Source of the DNA: Cupriavidus necator
Lineage (GTDB): Bacteria; Pseudomonadota; Gammaproteobacteria; Burkholderiales; Burkholderiaceae
Assembly: GCA_022041995.1 (NCBI GenBank)
Contig: CP074386.1
Coordinates: 372,001 to 436,000 of the forward strand
Direction: 5' to 3'
DNA: 64,000 bases
Numbering within the stretch: the stretch's first letter is position 1; each line of letters starts with the position of its first letter. A program made the position numbers and the translations under genes. Below the pieces are notes generated by a model. That model searched no databases and was not told the origin of the DNA. It saw only the letters and a program-made list of their open reading frames with translations. Below, piece after piece: positions 1 to 9,266 of this stretch.

Positions 1-220
1 CCAGCACCAGCGCGGTCCGACACGGACATCGCGGTGTCGGACAAGTATGCACACAGATCCAGGAGGCGTCGGTACCTGCTAGCCTGAACATGCCCTCTTC
101 GGGCGATAGTCGGGGCGCTCTCTCATTCATGTTCGGGACCCTCAAGAATCTCGAGTCCGTTCTCGGCGCACCATTGATCCGCAAATGCCGGCGTTCTCGG
201 TGTGCGGCGGGGAGTGCTAG
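1..220. other. No gene recognised
   Basis: No coding sequence is supportable here. The only structure seen is a 9-bp inverted repeat (15-23 and 34-42, arms GTCCGACAC and GTGTCGGAC). It has no following T-run, so it is not called a terminator. Confidence 0.5.
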
Positions 221-979
221 TCATTTGGGCGTCTTGGATTTTCGCGGAGATGGCGGTGTCGCACGCGAACGTGCGGGCGATTTTTGAGGGGTTGAACGGG
301 TAGCTTTCGAAGTGTCTGCGCGTGTTTTCCCGGTGGGCGCTGGGGCAACGGCGGACTTTGTCACCACTTTGGGTGCCGCAGCTTTGCCTTTCAAGGTCGA
401 TTTCACGCGCGAACCCGCTTTCGATGCAGTTGATGACGTGGGAACTTGGCGCGTTCGGGGGGCTGATTGTTTGCCCGCCCGTTTGGGGGCGGCAGTCGGC
501 GCGGCGAGCGGCTCGGTGTCGATATCGATACCGAATACGTCGCCCAGGAGCGCGTGGTCGAGGACCTTGCCCGATGCTGGCGCGCTTGCCGCACCGGACA
601 ACTTGGCGCCTGTGTTGTTGATGAGATCGGCAGGATCCACACCCCGAAGCGTGAAGAGCAATTCGGGCTGCTGGTCGAGCCGGGCACCGACACCATACAG
701 CACGGCAGCGACATGCTTGCACATCGATGCCCAGTCCAGGCAGTTGCAACCGAACTGGATATCCTTCGGCGACGGAAAAAGTCCAGTGCCCGGCTTGCAG
801 ATCCGCTCCATCACGGCGCTCGACAGTCTGCCTTGCAACAACTCGACCATGGAGTCGATCGATGACGCGCAGTCGGCGCTCAGGGCACGCCACTGCGGAG
901 CGGGACAGGTCGCGACGTCGATCTTGATCGTGTAGAGGCTTGACCCCATGACCTGCGCGTGTATTTTGCCCGCCGTCAT
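221..979 (-). pseudogene. SWIM zinc-finger protein, 5'-truncated
   Basis: This is the C-terminal part (252 codons) of a SWIM zinc-finger protein, a family often encoded next to SNF2 helicases and thought to bind DNA or protein through one zinc ion. The C-x-C...C-x-H signature is visible as FGCNC...MCKH near residues 75-90 of the fragment. The tail is low-complexity, rich in Ala, Lys, Ser, Pro and Thr, as is common in this family. The usual N-terminal region (WWGKAW-like) is absent: upstream in frame there are only about nine codons before a stop, and ISL3 sequence follows. The family call rests on the Cys/His pattern; loss of the N-terminus is directly visible. Confidence 0.7.
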
Positions 980-984
980 TTGCC

Positions 985-1783
985 TTCTCGCATACCTGTT
1001 CTCCGATCATGGCAAAGAACTTCGCGAAGCTTTCTTTCGTGCGCTCCTGCCCCACCCATAGTAGACGCGTGCAGCCAGCCTCGATCTGGTAGACCAGTTT
1101 GTGTCCACGACCATACTGGATCTCGTCGACACCAAAGGCACGGATCGTACCGAGTTCGCGATGGGCGAGTTCGTCTGCTCGGATATGTGGAAGCCCTACC
1201 TTGAGATGATAGCGCTGCATTGCCCCAATGCGCTGAACATCCTGGACCGCTTCCACATCGTTGCGAAGATGAATAAGGCTATCGATGAGGTTCGCGCTGA
1301 AGAGTCCCGCCGCATGGTCCGCGACGGATACGAGCCGGTGCTCAAGAAGTCCCGCTGGTGCCTGCTCAAACGTCCGGAAAACCTGACCGACAAACAGCGA
1401 CTGCGCATGCGTGACTTGTTGCAGTACAACCTGCGCACCGTACGCGCCTGGCTGCTCAAAGAGGAATCCAGCAGCTCTGGGATTACATCTCACCGGACTG
1501 GGCCGGAAAATTCCTCGACCAGTGGTGTACGCAGGTGATGCGCTCGCGCATCGAGCCGATGAAGAAGTTCGCCCGCACCGTGCGTGCCCACCGTGAGCTG
1601 ATCCTCAACTACTTCCGTGCCCGCAAGCAGTTCTCCAGCGGCGTCGTCGAGGGCCTGAACAACAAGGCCAAAGTCACCATGAGAAAATCGTACGGATTCC
1701 GAACCTTCAGGGCGACGGAAATCGCGCTATATCATGCACTTGGCAATCTTCCTGAGCCTTCGTCAACCCACACTTTTTCCTGA
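985..1783 (+). pseudogene. ISL3-family transposase remnant with an internal inversion and a frameshift
   Basis: Two pieces of one ISL3 transposase lie in opposite orientations. On the minus strand (about 1155 down to 985) is the mid-domain, recognised by GVDEIQYG, RLLWVGQERTKESF and FFAMIGE. On the plus strand from about 1165 is the following part, starting EFVCSDMWKPYL, through ALNILDRFHIV, and ending in the typical GLNNKAKVTMRKSYGFRT tail. In a normal gene these two stretches are contiguous and co-directional. The plus-strand part also changes frame near 1462 (the C-terminal third resumes in the +2 frame). The N-terminal DNA-binding region is missing. Certainly inactive. Confidence 0.75.
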
Positions 1784-1788
1784 CGAAC

Positions 1789-1945
1789 CTCTTTTTAAGC
1801 CAGTCCACTTCCATCTTTAGCCGCCCGATCTCGCCGTACAGGCGATCCTCGCCGCTCTTGTCCTCGGCCGGCTTGGGGCCACGCTTGGTTTCGAACAGGG
1901 CGCCGGCCCGCTCAAGAATTTCCTTCTTTATCGCTTGGCGCTCCA
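1789..1945 (-). pseudogene. IS3-family OrfA C-terminal fragment
   Basis: The minus strand encodes KKEILERAGALFETKRG followed by LYGEIGRLKMEVDWLKK. This is the leucine-zipper end of an IS3-family OrfA protein, which pairs with OrfB to form transposase. The N-terminal helix-turn-helix is missing and the ISL3 remnant abuts the other side. It is fused upstream to the left arm of a 53-bp inverted repeat. Confidence 0.65.
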
Positions 1946-1982
1946 GGTGCCTCCTCATGTGTAACGCGCCTTTGAACCTCGC
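1930..1982. repeat. 53-bp inverted repeat, left arm
   Basis: This segment is the reverse complement of 3316-3368 with a single mismatch. The two arms bracket the AAA ATPase gene and its upstream palindrome. No target-site duplication was found outside the arms. Confidence 0.85.
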
Positions 1983-2100
1983 CGGTGACCCCGATAGGAA
2001 GCATGAGGCCGCGCCACCGCAACACCGCCCGGAATGTGCCTCCCACATCTCTTGGCATGTATTGCAGCGCGAGGGAGATTCGTCAGGTGCCGATATAGCG

Positions 2101-2142
2101 GCTCTATAATTGTCTATAATTTCCTATAGTTGATAATAGAGC
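2101..2142 (+). promoter_or_regulatory. Imperfect 18-bp palindrome, probable operator/promoter
   Basis: Arms 2101-2118 and 2125-2142 match at 14 of 18 positions across a 6-nt spacer. The tract is AT-rich in GC-rich DNA and contains TATAAT-like hexamers (TATAAT at 2105-2110 and 2115-2120). It ends 12 nt before the ATPase start codon. Autoregulation or regulation by a dimeric repressor is inferred. Confidence 0.55.
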
Positions 2143-2154
2143 AGAGAAAGCAAC

Positions 2155-3306
2155 ATGGAATTCTTCCGTCGCGAGGAGCTTGCAACCAACCTCGCCAAGA
2201 AAGTTTTGGAAGTGTCGCCGACATCCGCTTCAAGTTCGGGGCTGTTTTTGGCGGCTCCGCGGCGCACTGGCAAGTCAACGTTCCTGCGAGAAGATCTGAG
2301 GCCGGCGCTCGAAAAGGAAGGCGCGCTGGTTCTTTACGTTGATCTGTGGGAAGACCGCAGCGCAGATCCTGGCGAAACCATCGTGCACATGGTGCGCGCA
2401 GAGCTGGCGAAGCACGAGGGCGTCATTACCCGACTCGCGCGATCTGCTGGCATGGAGAAGGTCGCCGTGGGGGGACTTTCGTTTTCGCTGGATCGCATCG
2501 GTCTTGGCGATGGCATTTCATTGTCGACCGCATTGGCCGAATTGTCTGACGAGGTGAAGCGCCCGATCGCATTGGTCATCGATGAAGCACAGCAAGCTAT
2601 CGTGAGCGAAAAGGGCAACGATGCGTTGTTTGCGCTTAAGGCTGCGCGTGACGAGCTCAATAGCAGCCGCCATTTCGGCCTTCGTATCGTGGCCACAGGC
2701 TCTAACCGCGACAAGTTGGCGATGCTGCGTGCCGGCCGCGATCAGGCTTTCATGGGCGCGCCGCTCATTAATTTCCCGTCCCTCGGCATGGACTACGTGC
2801 AGTGGTTCTGCCATCGGCTGAACCTCGGCGCCCCCCTTGACCCGGCCCGAGTCTACGAACTCTTTAAGCGCGCTTCCTTCCGTCCTGAGCTGCTCGGGGC
2901 CGCAGCGGATGCGGTACGCTTTGAGTTCGGGTTGCCGCCGGATCAGGTAAGCACGCGCTTCGCCGAGGCCATCGACGAACAGATCGCAGAGAGCGAGCGC
3001 GAGCAATTGCGAGTGGTGCATAGTTTGACGCCACCGCAATCGACGGTTCTTCGCGTCATGGCGGTCCGCGGTGAGAAATTTGCGCCATTCGAAGCCGCGA
3101 CCATTGAGTCGTACAACGCTGTATTGCAAGCGACATCACCCAATGTCGACGCTAAGATCGACGTATCTGGCGCTCAGCAAGCGCTTGCGGCCCTGCAGGA
3201 GAAGGCGCTTGTATGGCGCGCAGCCCGTGGGGTCTATGCGCTCGAGGAGACCGGCCTGGCAACGCTCATGGCCAGCGCCGGGATGCTCGACGATGTCCCC
3301 AGATAG
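2155..3306 (+). CDS. AAA/ORC-CDC6-like ATP-binding protein
   Basis: This 383-residue P-loop ATPase has Walker A APRRTGKST (about residues 38-46) and Walker B ALVIDEAQQ (about 142-150). ATGSNRDKL near residue 185 fits a sensor-1 region. The C-terminal 120 residues look like a winged-helix module, as in ORC/CDC6-type ATPases. A good ribosome site (GAGAAAG, 2144-2150) supports the ATG. It stands alone, with no partner gene in the same direction, between IS remnants and inside a 53-bp inverted repeat. ATP hydrolysis is a safe inference; the biological role is unknown and could lie in replication, mobile-element maintenance or defence. Confidence 0.75.
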   Translation: MEFFRREELATNLAKKVLEVSPTSASSSGLFLAAPRRTGKSTFLREDLRPALEKEGALVLYVDLWEDRSADPGETIVHMVRAELAKHEGVITRLARSAGMEKVAVGGLSFSLDRIGLGDGISLSTALAELSDEVKRPIALVIDEAQQAIVSEKGNDALFALKAARDELNSSRHFGLRIVATGSNRDKLAMLRAGRDQAFMGAPLINFPSLGMDYVQWFCHRLNLGAPLDPARVYELFKRASFRPELLGAAADAVRFEFGLPPDQVSTRFAEAIDEQIAESEREQLRVVHSLTPPQSTVLRVMAVRGEKFAPFEAATIESYNAVLQATSPNVDAKIDVSGAQQALAALQEKALVWRAARGVYALEETGLATLMASAGMLDDVPR

Positions 3307-3315
3307 CCCTATCGG

Positions 3316-3368
3316 GCGAGGTTCAAAGGCGCGTTACACATGAGGAGGCACCTGGAGCGCCAGGCGAT
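3316..3368. repeat. 53-bp inverted repeat, right arm
   Basis: This is the partner of 1930-1982. It starts 9 nt after the ATPase stop codon. Confidence 0.85.
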
Positions 3369-3398
3369 AATGGTGCCCCTTTTTCATCTGCGGCATCC

Positions 3399-4594
3399 AT
3401 GACTCAAAACACCCGATCTGGCGTGGGCAGACTGAGCGCCGACAAACGCAAAGCGATCGCACTTCAGGCCCTCGCGCGCACCGAACCAATCAGTGTGCTG
3501 GCTGAGCGTAACGGCGTGAGCCGCCCGACGGTCTACCGACAGATCGGCACGGCCAGTGCAGCGCTCGATGAAGCCTTTGATACCACGCGGGCAGCCGACG
3601 CAGATCAGGTGCTTTTCATGCTGCCGGTCACCCGCCAATGGCTCGATCAGGTCATCGTGGCGTTCACGATGGTGGGTCACGTTTCGTTTCGCGCTACCCT
3701 TGAGCTCATGCACGACCTGCTCGGCGTATCGACCAGCCTGGGCACGATTCACACCGTTCTCCAGCAGGCTGCGCAGCAGGCCATGGCCATTAACGCCGGC
3801 GTGGACCTCTCAGCCATCCGGGTCGGCCTGCACGACGAACTCTTTCAGGGTTCCCAACCCGTGCTCGCCGGTATCGATGTTGCCTCGACCTATTGCTATC
3901 TGCTCGCCACCGAAGCTCATCGCGACGGCGACACCTGGGCCATCCATCTGCTGGACCTGCAATCACGGGGACTCGATCCTGAGCACACGATCGCCGATGC
4001 GGGAACCGGGCTGCGTGCCGGGCAAAAAATTGCCTGGCCCGATACGCCGTGTCACGGCGACGTCTTCCACATCATTGAGCAGGGCAAATCACTGGCGACG
4101 CTCTGGCATCGTGTCGCCGGCGGTGCGCGCACCGAACGCGAGCAGCTCGAAGCGCGTCTGGCCAATCCCGTCGACGTTGCGACGATAGCCTCCTCGCTGC
4201 CACGCCGGAAACGCTTCGTCGCAATGAAGCCCATGCGCACGAGCTAGCCGCCGATCTGCGCACCCTGGTTCAGTGGCTCGAACGTGACATCCTGTCACTG
4301 GCAGGGCCGGACCTCGCGACGCGTCAACTGCTGTTCGATTTCGTGGTTGCCGAACTGCGGCAACGTGAGGCCCAGGACCTCTCACGCACGGGCGCATACC
4401 GGCGTGCACTGCAGAACCAGCGCGACGGGCTGCTCGCTTTCGCGGGCCTGCTCGACGAAAAACTCGACGCCATTGCGCAAACGCACAACGTGGCGCGCGA
4501 TCTCGTGCGCGAGGTCTGCATCCTCCATCGCAAGTCCGAAACGTCGAGCGCGTTCTGGAAAGAGGTGGCGCCGGAAATTCGGACAGTCGGATAA
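3399..4594 (+). pseudogene. Transposase-like gene with HTH, frameshifted and 3'-truncated (family uncertain)
   Basis: The first frame (3399-4247) begins MTQNTRSGVGRLS and has an N-terminal helix-turn-helix (VLAERNGVSRPTVYRQIG). A catalytic-looking core follows, with aspartates in VLAGIDVAST and CHGDVFHI. The reading then shifts to the +2 frame near 4195 (ATPETLRRNEAHAHELAADL...) and runs to about 4594, just before the IS4 target site. Proteins of this build are annotated as transposases in Burkholderiales, but I cannot name the IS family. Inactive because of the frameshift. Confidence 0.5.
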
Positions 4595-4618
4595 ATGGAA
4601 GAGCTGGGGTCTGAGCCG

Positions 4619-6079
4619 CACCCCTTTCAAGGTGATCAAACGACACGTCCGGCCTTTATGACACGTGCGGTAGAGACATGCCGTCTTGCCACGCAGCCTG
4701 CAACATAGCTTTTCTTCTTGGGCGCTTTGGGTCCCGCGGATGTTTTCGCAACGCAAGTGCATCAACGTGCGTTGCTATTTTTAGCAGCGTCCGGCTAAGC
4801 TGGGCCGGCGTGAGTGGGTCGTATGCCTGCCATACCTCGGCCGGCACAGCGATCATCATGCCGGCATACGTTGCCCGGATTTCGCTGGCGAGGTAATACG
4901 GTGAGAGCTCGATATCACTGGTATCCAACTCATGGCGGATTCTCACCGCCGTCGCAATCACGCTCAGCACGTTATACGCCAGCGCCGCCACGCCGAAGGC
5001 CAGCAGCGCCGCACGCGGCTGACTCAACGAACGAATCTCGCTATTGAGCACCGATTCGAGTCGCTGAAACAGATTCTCGATGCTCCAGCGGCGTCGGTAT
5101 AGCTGGGCGACCGCGTCGGCCGTGAGGTGTGCGGCTGGGACATTGGTCAACAAGCGAACGACGGTGTCACCGGCCTCGGTGGCACGATCCAGATGCAACT
5201 CGATGCGCCGCAGCACCAGCGGTGTGTTCGATTCATCCAGAATGCTGACCGCCTGCTCGTATACGATGCCGGCTTCGACTCGGCCCACCTCGCGTGCCGG
5301 CTCCAACTCGCTGGGGCACGGATTGCGGCCGTGCTCGCGCACAATGAAGGCGCTGCCGCGATGCTGCCAGCCGGTAAGGATCGCCCGGGTGCTGAAGTTG
5401 CGATCGGCGATCCACAACTGGGCCGGCTCGGCCGACTCGAGCAGGGTTTCCATGATGGCCCGCTCCTGCGCATGCGCATCCTCACAGGGCACCAGATCGA
5501 CAATCATCGCCGTATCCGGGTCATAAACCACCAATGACTGCCCTGGCAAGGCCGCGCCCCGAAACCCACGCAATGGTTTCAGGCGCTTTTCGCTCGCCGG
5601 CAAGTGGCTGCCATCCACGATGCGCAGGCGATAGCCGTCCACCGAGGGCGGCTGCTTGCGCAACATCGGCTGCACAACCGGCCCCAACCGCCGCGCACTA
5701 CCTTGCACCAAGGCACGAACCAGTCCCGGCTCGGTCCGGCTGATCTTGTCGTACAGCGCGGTGATGGAAACCGGCAGCGCCGGACTGGCCTTGGCCGCCG
5801 CATGCACCGACGGGCGCAGGCCAACGGCAACCAGCGACATGATCTCAACCGTCGTCGAGAACAATAGCTCCCGCGTGTACTGCGTTTCACGCTCCTGCTC
5901 GAACAACTCGTCGATCCAGGCCGCATCGAGGGCGCGTTGCAAGCCCAGACGCGCCATCACACTGATCGGGCTGTGTTCGATAAAGCGTTCCACCACTGCA
6001 TCCAGTACCACGCTACTCACTCCGGCTTTCGTTCGAGAACACGGAGGGTGCCCTATTTCTCGTCACCTTGAAAGGGGTG
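4619..6079. mobile_element. IS4-family insertion sequence, complete
   Basis: Perfect 17-bp terminal inverted repeats (CACCCCTTTCAAGGTGA at 4619-4635, its reverse complement at 6063-6079) enclose one transposase gene. They are flanked by an 11-bp direct repeat GGTCTGAGCCG (4608-4618 and 6080-6090). The length (1461 bp) and an 11-bp target duplication fit IS4-family behaviour. The intact target duplication implies a recent, unrearranged insertion. Confidence 0.9.
4656..6020 (-). CDS. IS4-family transposase
   Basis: This 454-residue DDE transposase cuts and joins the IS ends. Candidate catalytic aspartates lie in IVDGSHL (about residue 134) and WIADRNFS (about 206). The IS4 signature Y-x2-R-x3-E-x6-K region appears as YRRRWSIENLFQRLES (about residues 310-325). 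The start is taken as GTG at 6020. The frame is intact and the element ends are intact, so it may be functional. Confidence 0.88.
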   Translation of the reverse strand: MSSVVLDAVVERFIEHSPISVMARLGLQRALDAAWIDELFEQERETQYTRELLFSTTVEIMSLVAVGLRPSVHAAAKASPALPVSITALYDKISRTEPGLVRALVQGSARRLGPVVQPMLRKQPPSVDGYRLRIVDGSHLPASEKRLKPLRGFRGAALPGQSLVVYDPDTAMIVDLVPCEDAHAQERAIMETLLESAEPAQLWIADRNFSTRAILTGWQHRGSAFIVREHGRNPCPSELEPAREVGRVEAGIVYEQAVSILDESNTPLVLRRIELHLDRATEAGDTVVRLLTNVPAAHLTADAVAQLYRRRWSIENLFQRLESVLNSEIRSLSQPRAALLAFGVAALAYNVLSVIATAVRIRHELDTSDIELSPYYLASEIRATYAGMMIAVPAEVWQAYDPLTPAQLSRTLLKIATHVDALALRKHPRDPKRPRRKAMLQAAWQDGMSLPHVS

Positions 6080-6122
6080 GGTCTGAGCCGGCCATAATGG
6101 CGGGCAGAAAGGACCTCAGAAG

Positions 6123-6404
6123 ATAACGAAACGAAGCAGGCGAACCCACTCGGCGGGGTTGAAGGCGAAGGTAGCCCTGGCGGAGCTGGCCCAGCAGTAC
6201 GACGTGCACCCCAGCCAGATCACAGCGTGGAAGCAGCAGTTGGTGGAGCATGCCGCGGACCTGTTCGGCAGTGGCAAGGAAAGTGGGGGCGAGCCGCCGG
6301 TGGATTTGAAGGTGCTGCACGCCAAGATCGGCCAGTTGGCGCTGGAGAACGATTTTTTGTCCGGCGCGCTCAGCAAGGCCGGCCTGCTGAGCGCAAAGCG
6401 ATGA
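6123..6404 (+). pseudogene. IS3-family OrfA, degenerate start and internal deletion
   Basis: In-frame sequence begins ITKRSRRTHSAGLKAKVALAELAQQYDVHP and ends in LLSAKR. Compared with IS3 OrfA proteins the usual ATG is ATA here, and about eight codons (the ALKG-type stretch before LAELAQ) are missing inside the helix-turn-helix region. It overlaps orfB by 4 nt (ATGA at 6401-6404), the usual IS3 arrangement for programmed -1 frameshifting. A short internal ATG at 6159 could still give a truncated protein. Confidence 0.7.
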
Positions 6405-7231
6405 TCGACCGCGAGCACGCGCTGCCGGTGAGCCGGCAGGTCAAGCTGGTGGGCATCGCCCGGTCCAGCGCGTACTACCAGCCGCAACCGGTCAGCGAGG
6501 CAGATCTGAAGCTGATGCGCCGCATCGACGAACTGCATCTGGAGCATCCCTTCGCGGGGGCTCGCATGCTGGCTCGCATGCTGCGCCGGGAAGGCATCCA
6601 GGTCGGTCGCCGGCACGTGGGCACGCTGATGAAGCGCATGGGCATTGAGGCGCTGTATCGCCGGCCGAACACGAGCCGCAAGCACGCGGCGCACAAGATC
6701 TGGCCGTACCTGCTGCGCGACCGGAAGATCGACCGGGCCAACCAGGTGTGGGCGCTGGACACGACCTACATTCCGATGGCACGGGGCTTTGTGTACCTGA
6801 CGGCAGTGGTGGACTGGGCCAGCCGCCGGGTGCTGGCCTACCGGGTGGCGATCACGCTGGAGAGCTGTCATGCCGTCGAGGCAATCGAGGAGGCCTTTGC
6901 CAAGTACGGCGCGCCGGAGATCGTCAACACCGACCAGGGCAGCCAGTTCACCGCCACGGAGTTCACAGACGCCGTGCTGGACCGCGGCATCCAACTGTCG
7001 ATGGACGGCAAGGGCAGTTGGCGCGATAACGTGTTCGTCGAACGCCTTTGGCGCAGCGTCAAATACGAGGAGGTCTACCTGAAAGCCTACGACTCGGTCA
7101 GCCATGCGCGCCGCTCTATCGCTAACTACCTAACCTGGTACAACCAACGACGGCCCCATTCCAGTCTGGCGGACCAGACCCCGGATGAGGCATACTTCGC
7201 CACGCTGCCAGCGATCAAATCGGCAGCCTGA
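6401..7231 (+). CDS. IS3-family OrfB (rve integrase-core transposase)
   Basis: Intact 276-residue integrase-core protein. The DDE triad is readable in VWALDTTYIP (D), VNTDQGSQFT (D) and DNVFVERLWRSVKYEEVYL (E, with the K/R seven residues on), the standard D-D(35)E spacing of IS3 OrfB. An N-terminal HTH_21-like segment (LHLEHPFAGARMLARML) precedes the core. The partner OrfA is damaged, so the element is probably immobile by itself. It interrupts an IS6-family transposase at its right side, near 7280. Confidence 0.88.
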   Translation: MIDREHALPVSRQVKLVGIARSSAYYQPQPVSEADLKLMRRIDELHLEHPFAGARMLARMLRREGIQVGRRHVGTLMKRMGIEALYRRPNTSRKHAAHKIWPYLLRDRKIDRANQVWALDTTYIPMARGFVYLTAVVDWASRRVLAYRVAITLESCHAVEAIEEAFAKYGAPEIVNTDQGSQFTATEFTDAVLDRGIQLSMDGKGSWRDNVFVERLWRSVKYEEVYLKAYDSVSHARRSIANYLTWYNQRRPHSSLADQTPDEAYFATLPAIKSAA

Positions 7232-7279
7232 CTGCCCCAGCGCTTCCACTTAAAAACTCCGGATCCCTGTCCGAACAAA

Positions 7280-7586
7280 CGGTGCCACCTCTGACGAGGA
7301 TGTAGGTCTCGTCCATGCGCCAGCTGTTGCCTACCGGGCGCTGGCGCCGACGAAAGGCCTTCTCGAGCACCGGCAGCAGCTTGATCACCCAGCGATGCAC
7401 CGTGGAATGATCCACCTCGATGCCGCGCTCGGCCATCATCTCTTCCAGATCCCGCAAGCTCAGCGAGTACGCCACGTACCAGCGCACGCACAGCAGAATC
7501 ACGTCCACCGGATGGTGCAGGCGCTTGAGGACATTGGCAATGCCGCCTGGCAGGCTCGTGCGCGGCGTCTTCGCTGGCTTATTCAT
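7280..7586 (-). pseudogene. IS6-family transposase, N-terminal fragment
   Basis: About 100 residues of an IS6/IS26-type transposase: VDVILLCVRWYVAYSLSLRDLEEMMAERG and the first catalytic aspartate in WRMDETYI. The reading continues into IS3 right-end sequence immediately afterwards, so the second D and the E are gone. The IS6 terminal repeat (GGTTCTGTCGCGATAACG on the minus strand, about 7627-7644) is still present upstream. Confidence 0.75.
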
Positions 7587-7644
7587 CTGCTGACTTGCGG
7601 TGTCCAAAACCGGCCATTCTACTTCCCGTTATCGCGACAGAACC

Positions 7645-7961
7645 GCAGGGGGCTGCGCGGCGATCAGCCATGCGAGGCCACTTTGCGGCAAGGCCCACGA
7701 GCTGTAGCCGAATTTCAGATAACCGGGCCCCTCGGTGATCTGGCTCACGACGTCCTCCAAGACCAGTGTTTTGAACTGGAGCTGGTAGTGTTCCGGGTAG
7801 GTAATGGTAATGTCGAAATTCTTTGTGGGATTGACCATCTGCCAGTACTGAAAGCGGCCTTTCGCGATAAGGTATTCGGCTTCCACCACGACGACCAGTC
7901 CATCAATGGCCTTCCACTCCTCCAGCGACATCGTGATGCCTGTCTTGAGATCGTCGTCCAA
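7645..7961 (-). CDS. Hypothetical protein, C-terminus truncated by an IS6 end
   Basis: About 105 residues not assigned to a family. Visible features are an acidic N-terminus, the hydrophobic stretch IDGLVVVVEAEYLI, and a beta-rich aromatic part (FQYWQMVNP, ITITYPEHY, SWALPQSGLAWLI). The last codons (VLSR and the stop) come from the IS6 terminal repeat at 7627-7644, so the natural C-terminus is missing. The only start in frame is TTG at 7961 and no ribosome site was seen, so the N-terminus may be truncated too. Confidence 0.4.
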
Positions 7962-8098
7962 GTTTGAGTGGGGGGTCGGGTAAAGCGGATCTGGCGCAGT
8001 TTACGCGAAGTCTGCCGAACTCACCGAATCCCGTTCTTTCTATGGTGTGCTTGGAAGGCTGAAGGTCATGGCCACCTTCGGCCAATCGACCCCGCATC

Positions 8099-9184
8099 CT
8101 AGTGCAATGTTCCATTCTGTTTGGAACTTAAGCGGCGGTTGGCACGAATGACCTTCTGTAGGATGTCGCGAGCGCTCTTGGTCCAGATGAACGGCTTGGG
8201 GTTGGTGTTGTGGTGAGCGATGTACTCGTTGATGGCGTCGACCAGTTCCGGCACGCTGGTGAATACGCCGCGGCGAAGTCGCTCGGTTGTGATGTCACGA
8301 AAGAACCGCTCGACCGTGTTCAGCCATGATGCGGAGGTGGGCGTGAAGTGCATGTTGAATCGCGGATGCTTGGCCAGGCAGTCCTGCACCGCAGGATGCT
8401 TGTGGGTGGCGTAGTTGTCTGCGATCAGATGCAGCGTTTTGTCCTTGGGCGTCTCGCGGTCGATCTTGCGCAGGAACTTCAGCCACTCGGTATGGCGGTG
8501 GCGCTGCTGGCACTGGGCGATGACCTGGCCATCGAGCACGTTGAGCGCGGCAAACAGCGTGGTCGTGCCGTTGCGCTTGTAGTCGTGCGTCATGGTGGCC
8601 GCACGCCCCTTCTTCAACGGCAAGCCGGGCTGCGTGCGATCCAGCGCCTGCACCTGGCTCTTCTCATCGCAGCACAGCACCAGCGCGTGCTCGGGTGGCG
8701 ACATGTAGAGGCCGACGATGTCTTCGAGCTTCTCGACGAACTTCGGATCGCGCGACACCTTGAAGCCGCGCACGATGTGCGGCTTCAACCCGTGGGCGTG
8801 CCAATGGCGCATGACGGTGCTGGCGCTCACGCCCAATTCGGCGGCCATCTTGCGCGTGCTCCAGTGCGTGGCCGCAACGGGCTTGGTTTGAGTGGTCAGC
8901 TCCACCAGCCGCGCCGTGTCCACCTTCACCGGCGGCGCACCGCGCGGCAAGTCGCGTTCGATACCGGCCAGCCCCGATTGCGCATACCGCTCACGCCAAC
9001 GCGAGACCTGCACGCGTCCGACTCCCAACTGCTCGGCGATGTCCTTGTTCTGCATTCCGTTGGCGGCCAGCAGCACAATGCGCGCGCGCTGCGCCAGCCT
9101 CACGCTCGTGAGCTTCGACCGAACCAGCCTCGTCAAATTGGTTCGCTCCTCGTCGGTCAACATGATCTCGGGGGCAACTCGCAC
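8099..9184 (-). CDS. IS630-family transposase, intact
   Basis: This 361-residue protein has an N-terminal helix-turn-helix (NKDIAEQLGVGRVQVSRWRERY) and a second HTH (AAELGVSASTVMRHW). A DDE_3 core follows with aspartates in LCCDEKSQ and LIADNYATHKH and the catalytic glutamate in SWLNTVERFF. All three acidic residues are present, unlike the second copy at 43.4-44.4 kb. The TAG stop is formed by the element's terminal C and the flanking TA. Confidence 0.9.
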   Translation of the reverse strand: MRVAPEIMLTDEERTNLTRLVRSKLTSVRLAQRARIVLLAANGMQNKDIAEQLGVGRVQVSRWRERYAQSGLAGIERDLPRGAPPVKVDTARLVELTTQTKPVAATHWSTRKMAAELGVSASTVMRHWHAHGLKPHIVRGFKVSRDPKFVEKLEDIVGLYMSPPEHALVLCCDEKSQVQALDRTQPGLPLKKGRAATMTHDYKRNGTTTLFAALNVLDGQVIAQCQQRHRHTEWLKFLRKIDRETPKDKTLHLIADNYATHKHPAVQDCLAKHPRFNMHFTPTSASWLNTVERFFRDITTERLRRGVFTSVPELVDAINEYIAHHNTNPKPFIWTKSARDILQKVIRANRRLSSKQNGTLH

Positions 9185-9266
9185 TCACTCTCTCCACGCT
9201 GTGTCGCAGTGTGGGCATTGGAGACGCCGAATTCATATAAGTTCAATCAAGAACAGAACGCTACAC
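8102..9266. mobile_element. IS630-family element inserted at the SKWP stop codon
   Basis: The ends read GTGCAATG... and ...GCTACAC and are flanked by TA on both sides (8100-8101 and 9267-9268), the IS630/mariner target rule. The terminal repeats are imperfect (TAGTG, GTTC and TTCT blocks shared). The right-hand TA belongs to the TAG stop of SKWP copy A. The left flank does not match the sequence that follows the SKWP stop in copy B, so DNA beyond the element has been rearranged. Confidence 0.75.

Noticed and set aside
15..42. 9-bp inverted repeat at the window edge as a terminator
   Set aside because: No T-run follows and the neighbouring gene is not visible.
123..1493. 456-codon minus-strand open frame
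   Set aside because: Not one gene: it runs antisense to the plus-strand ISL3 part, in sense through the inverted ISL3 segment, then out of frame through the SWIM gene.
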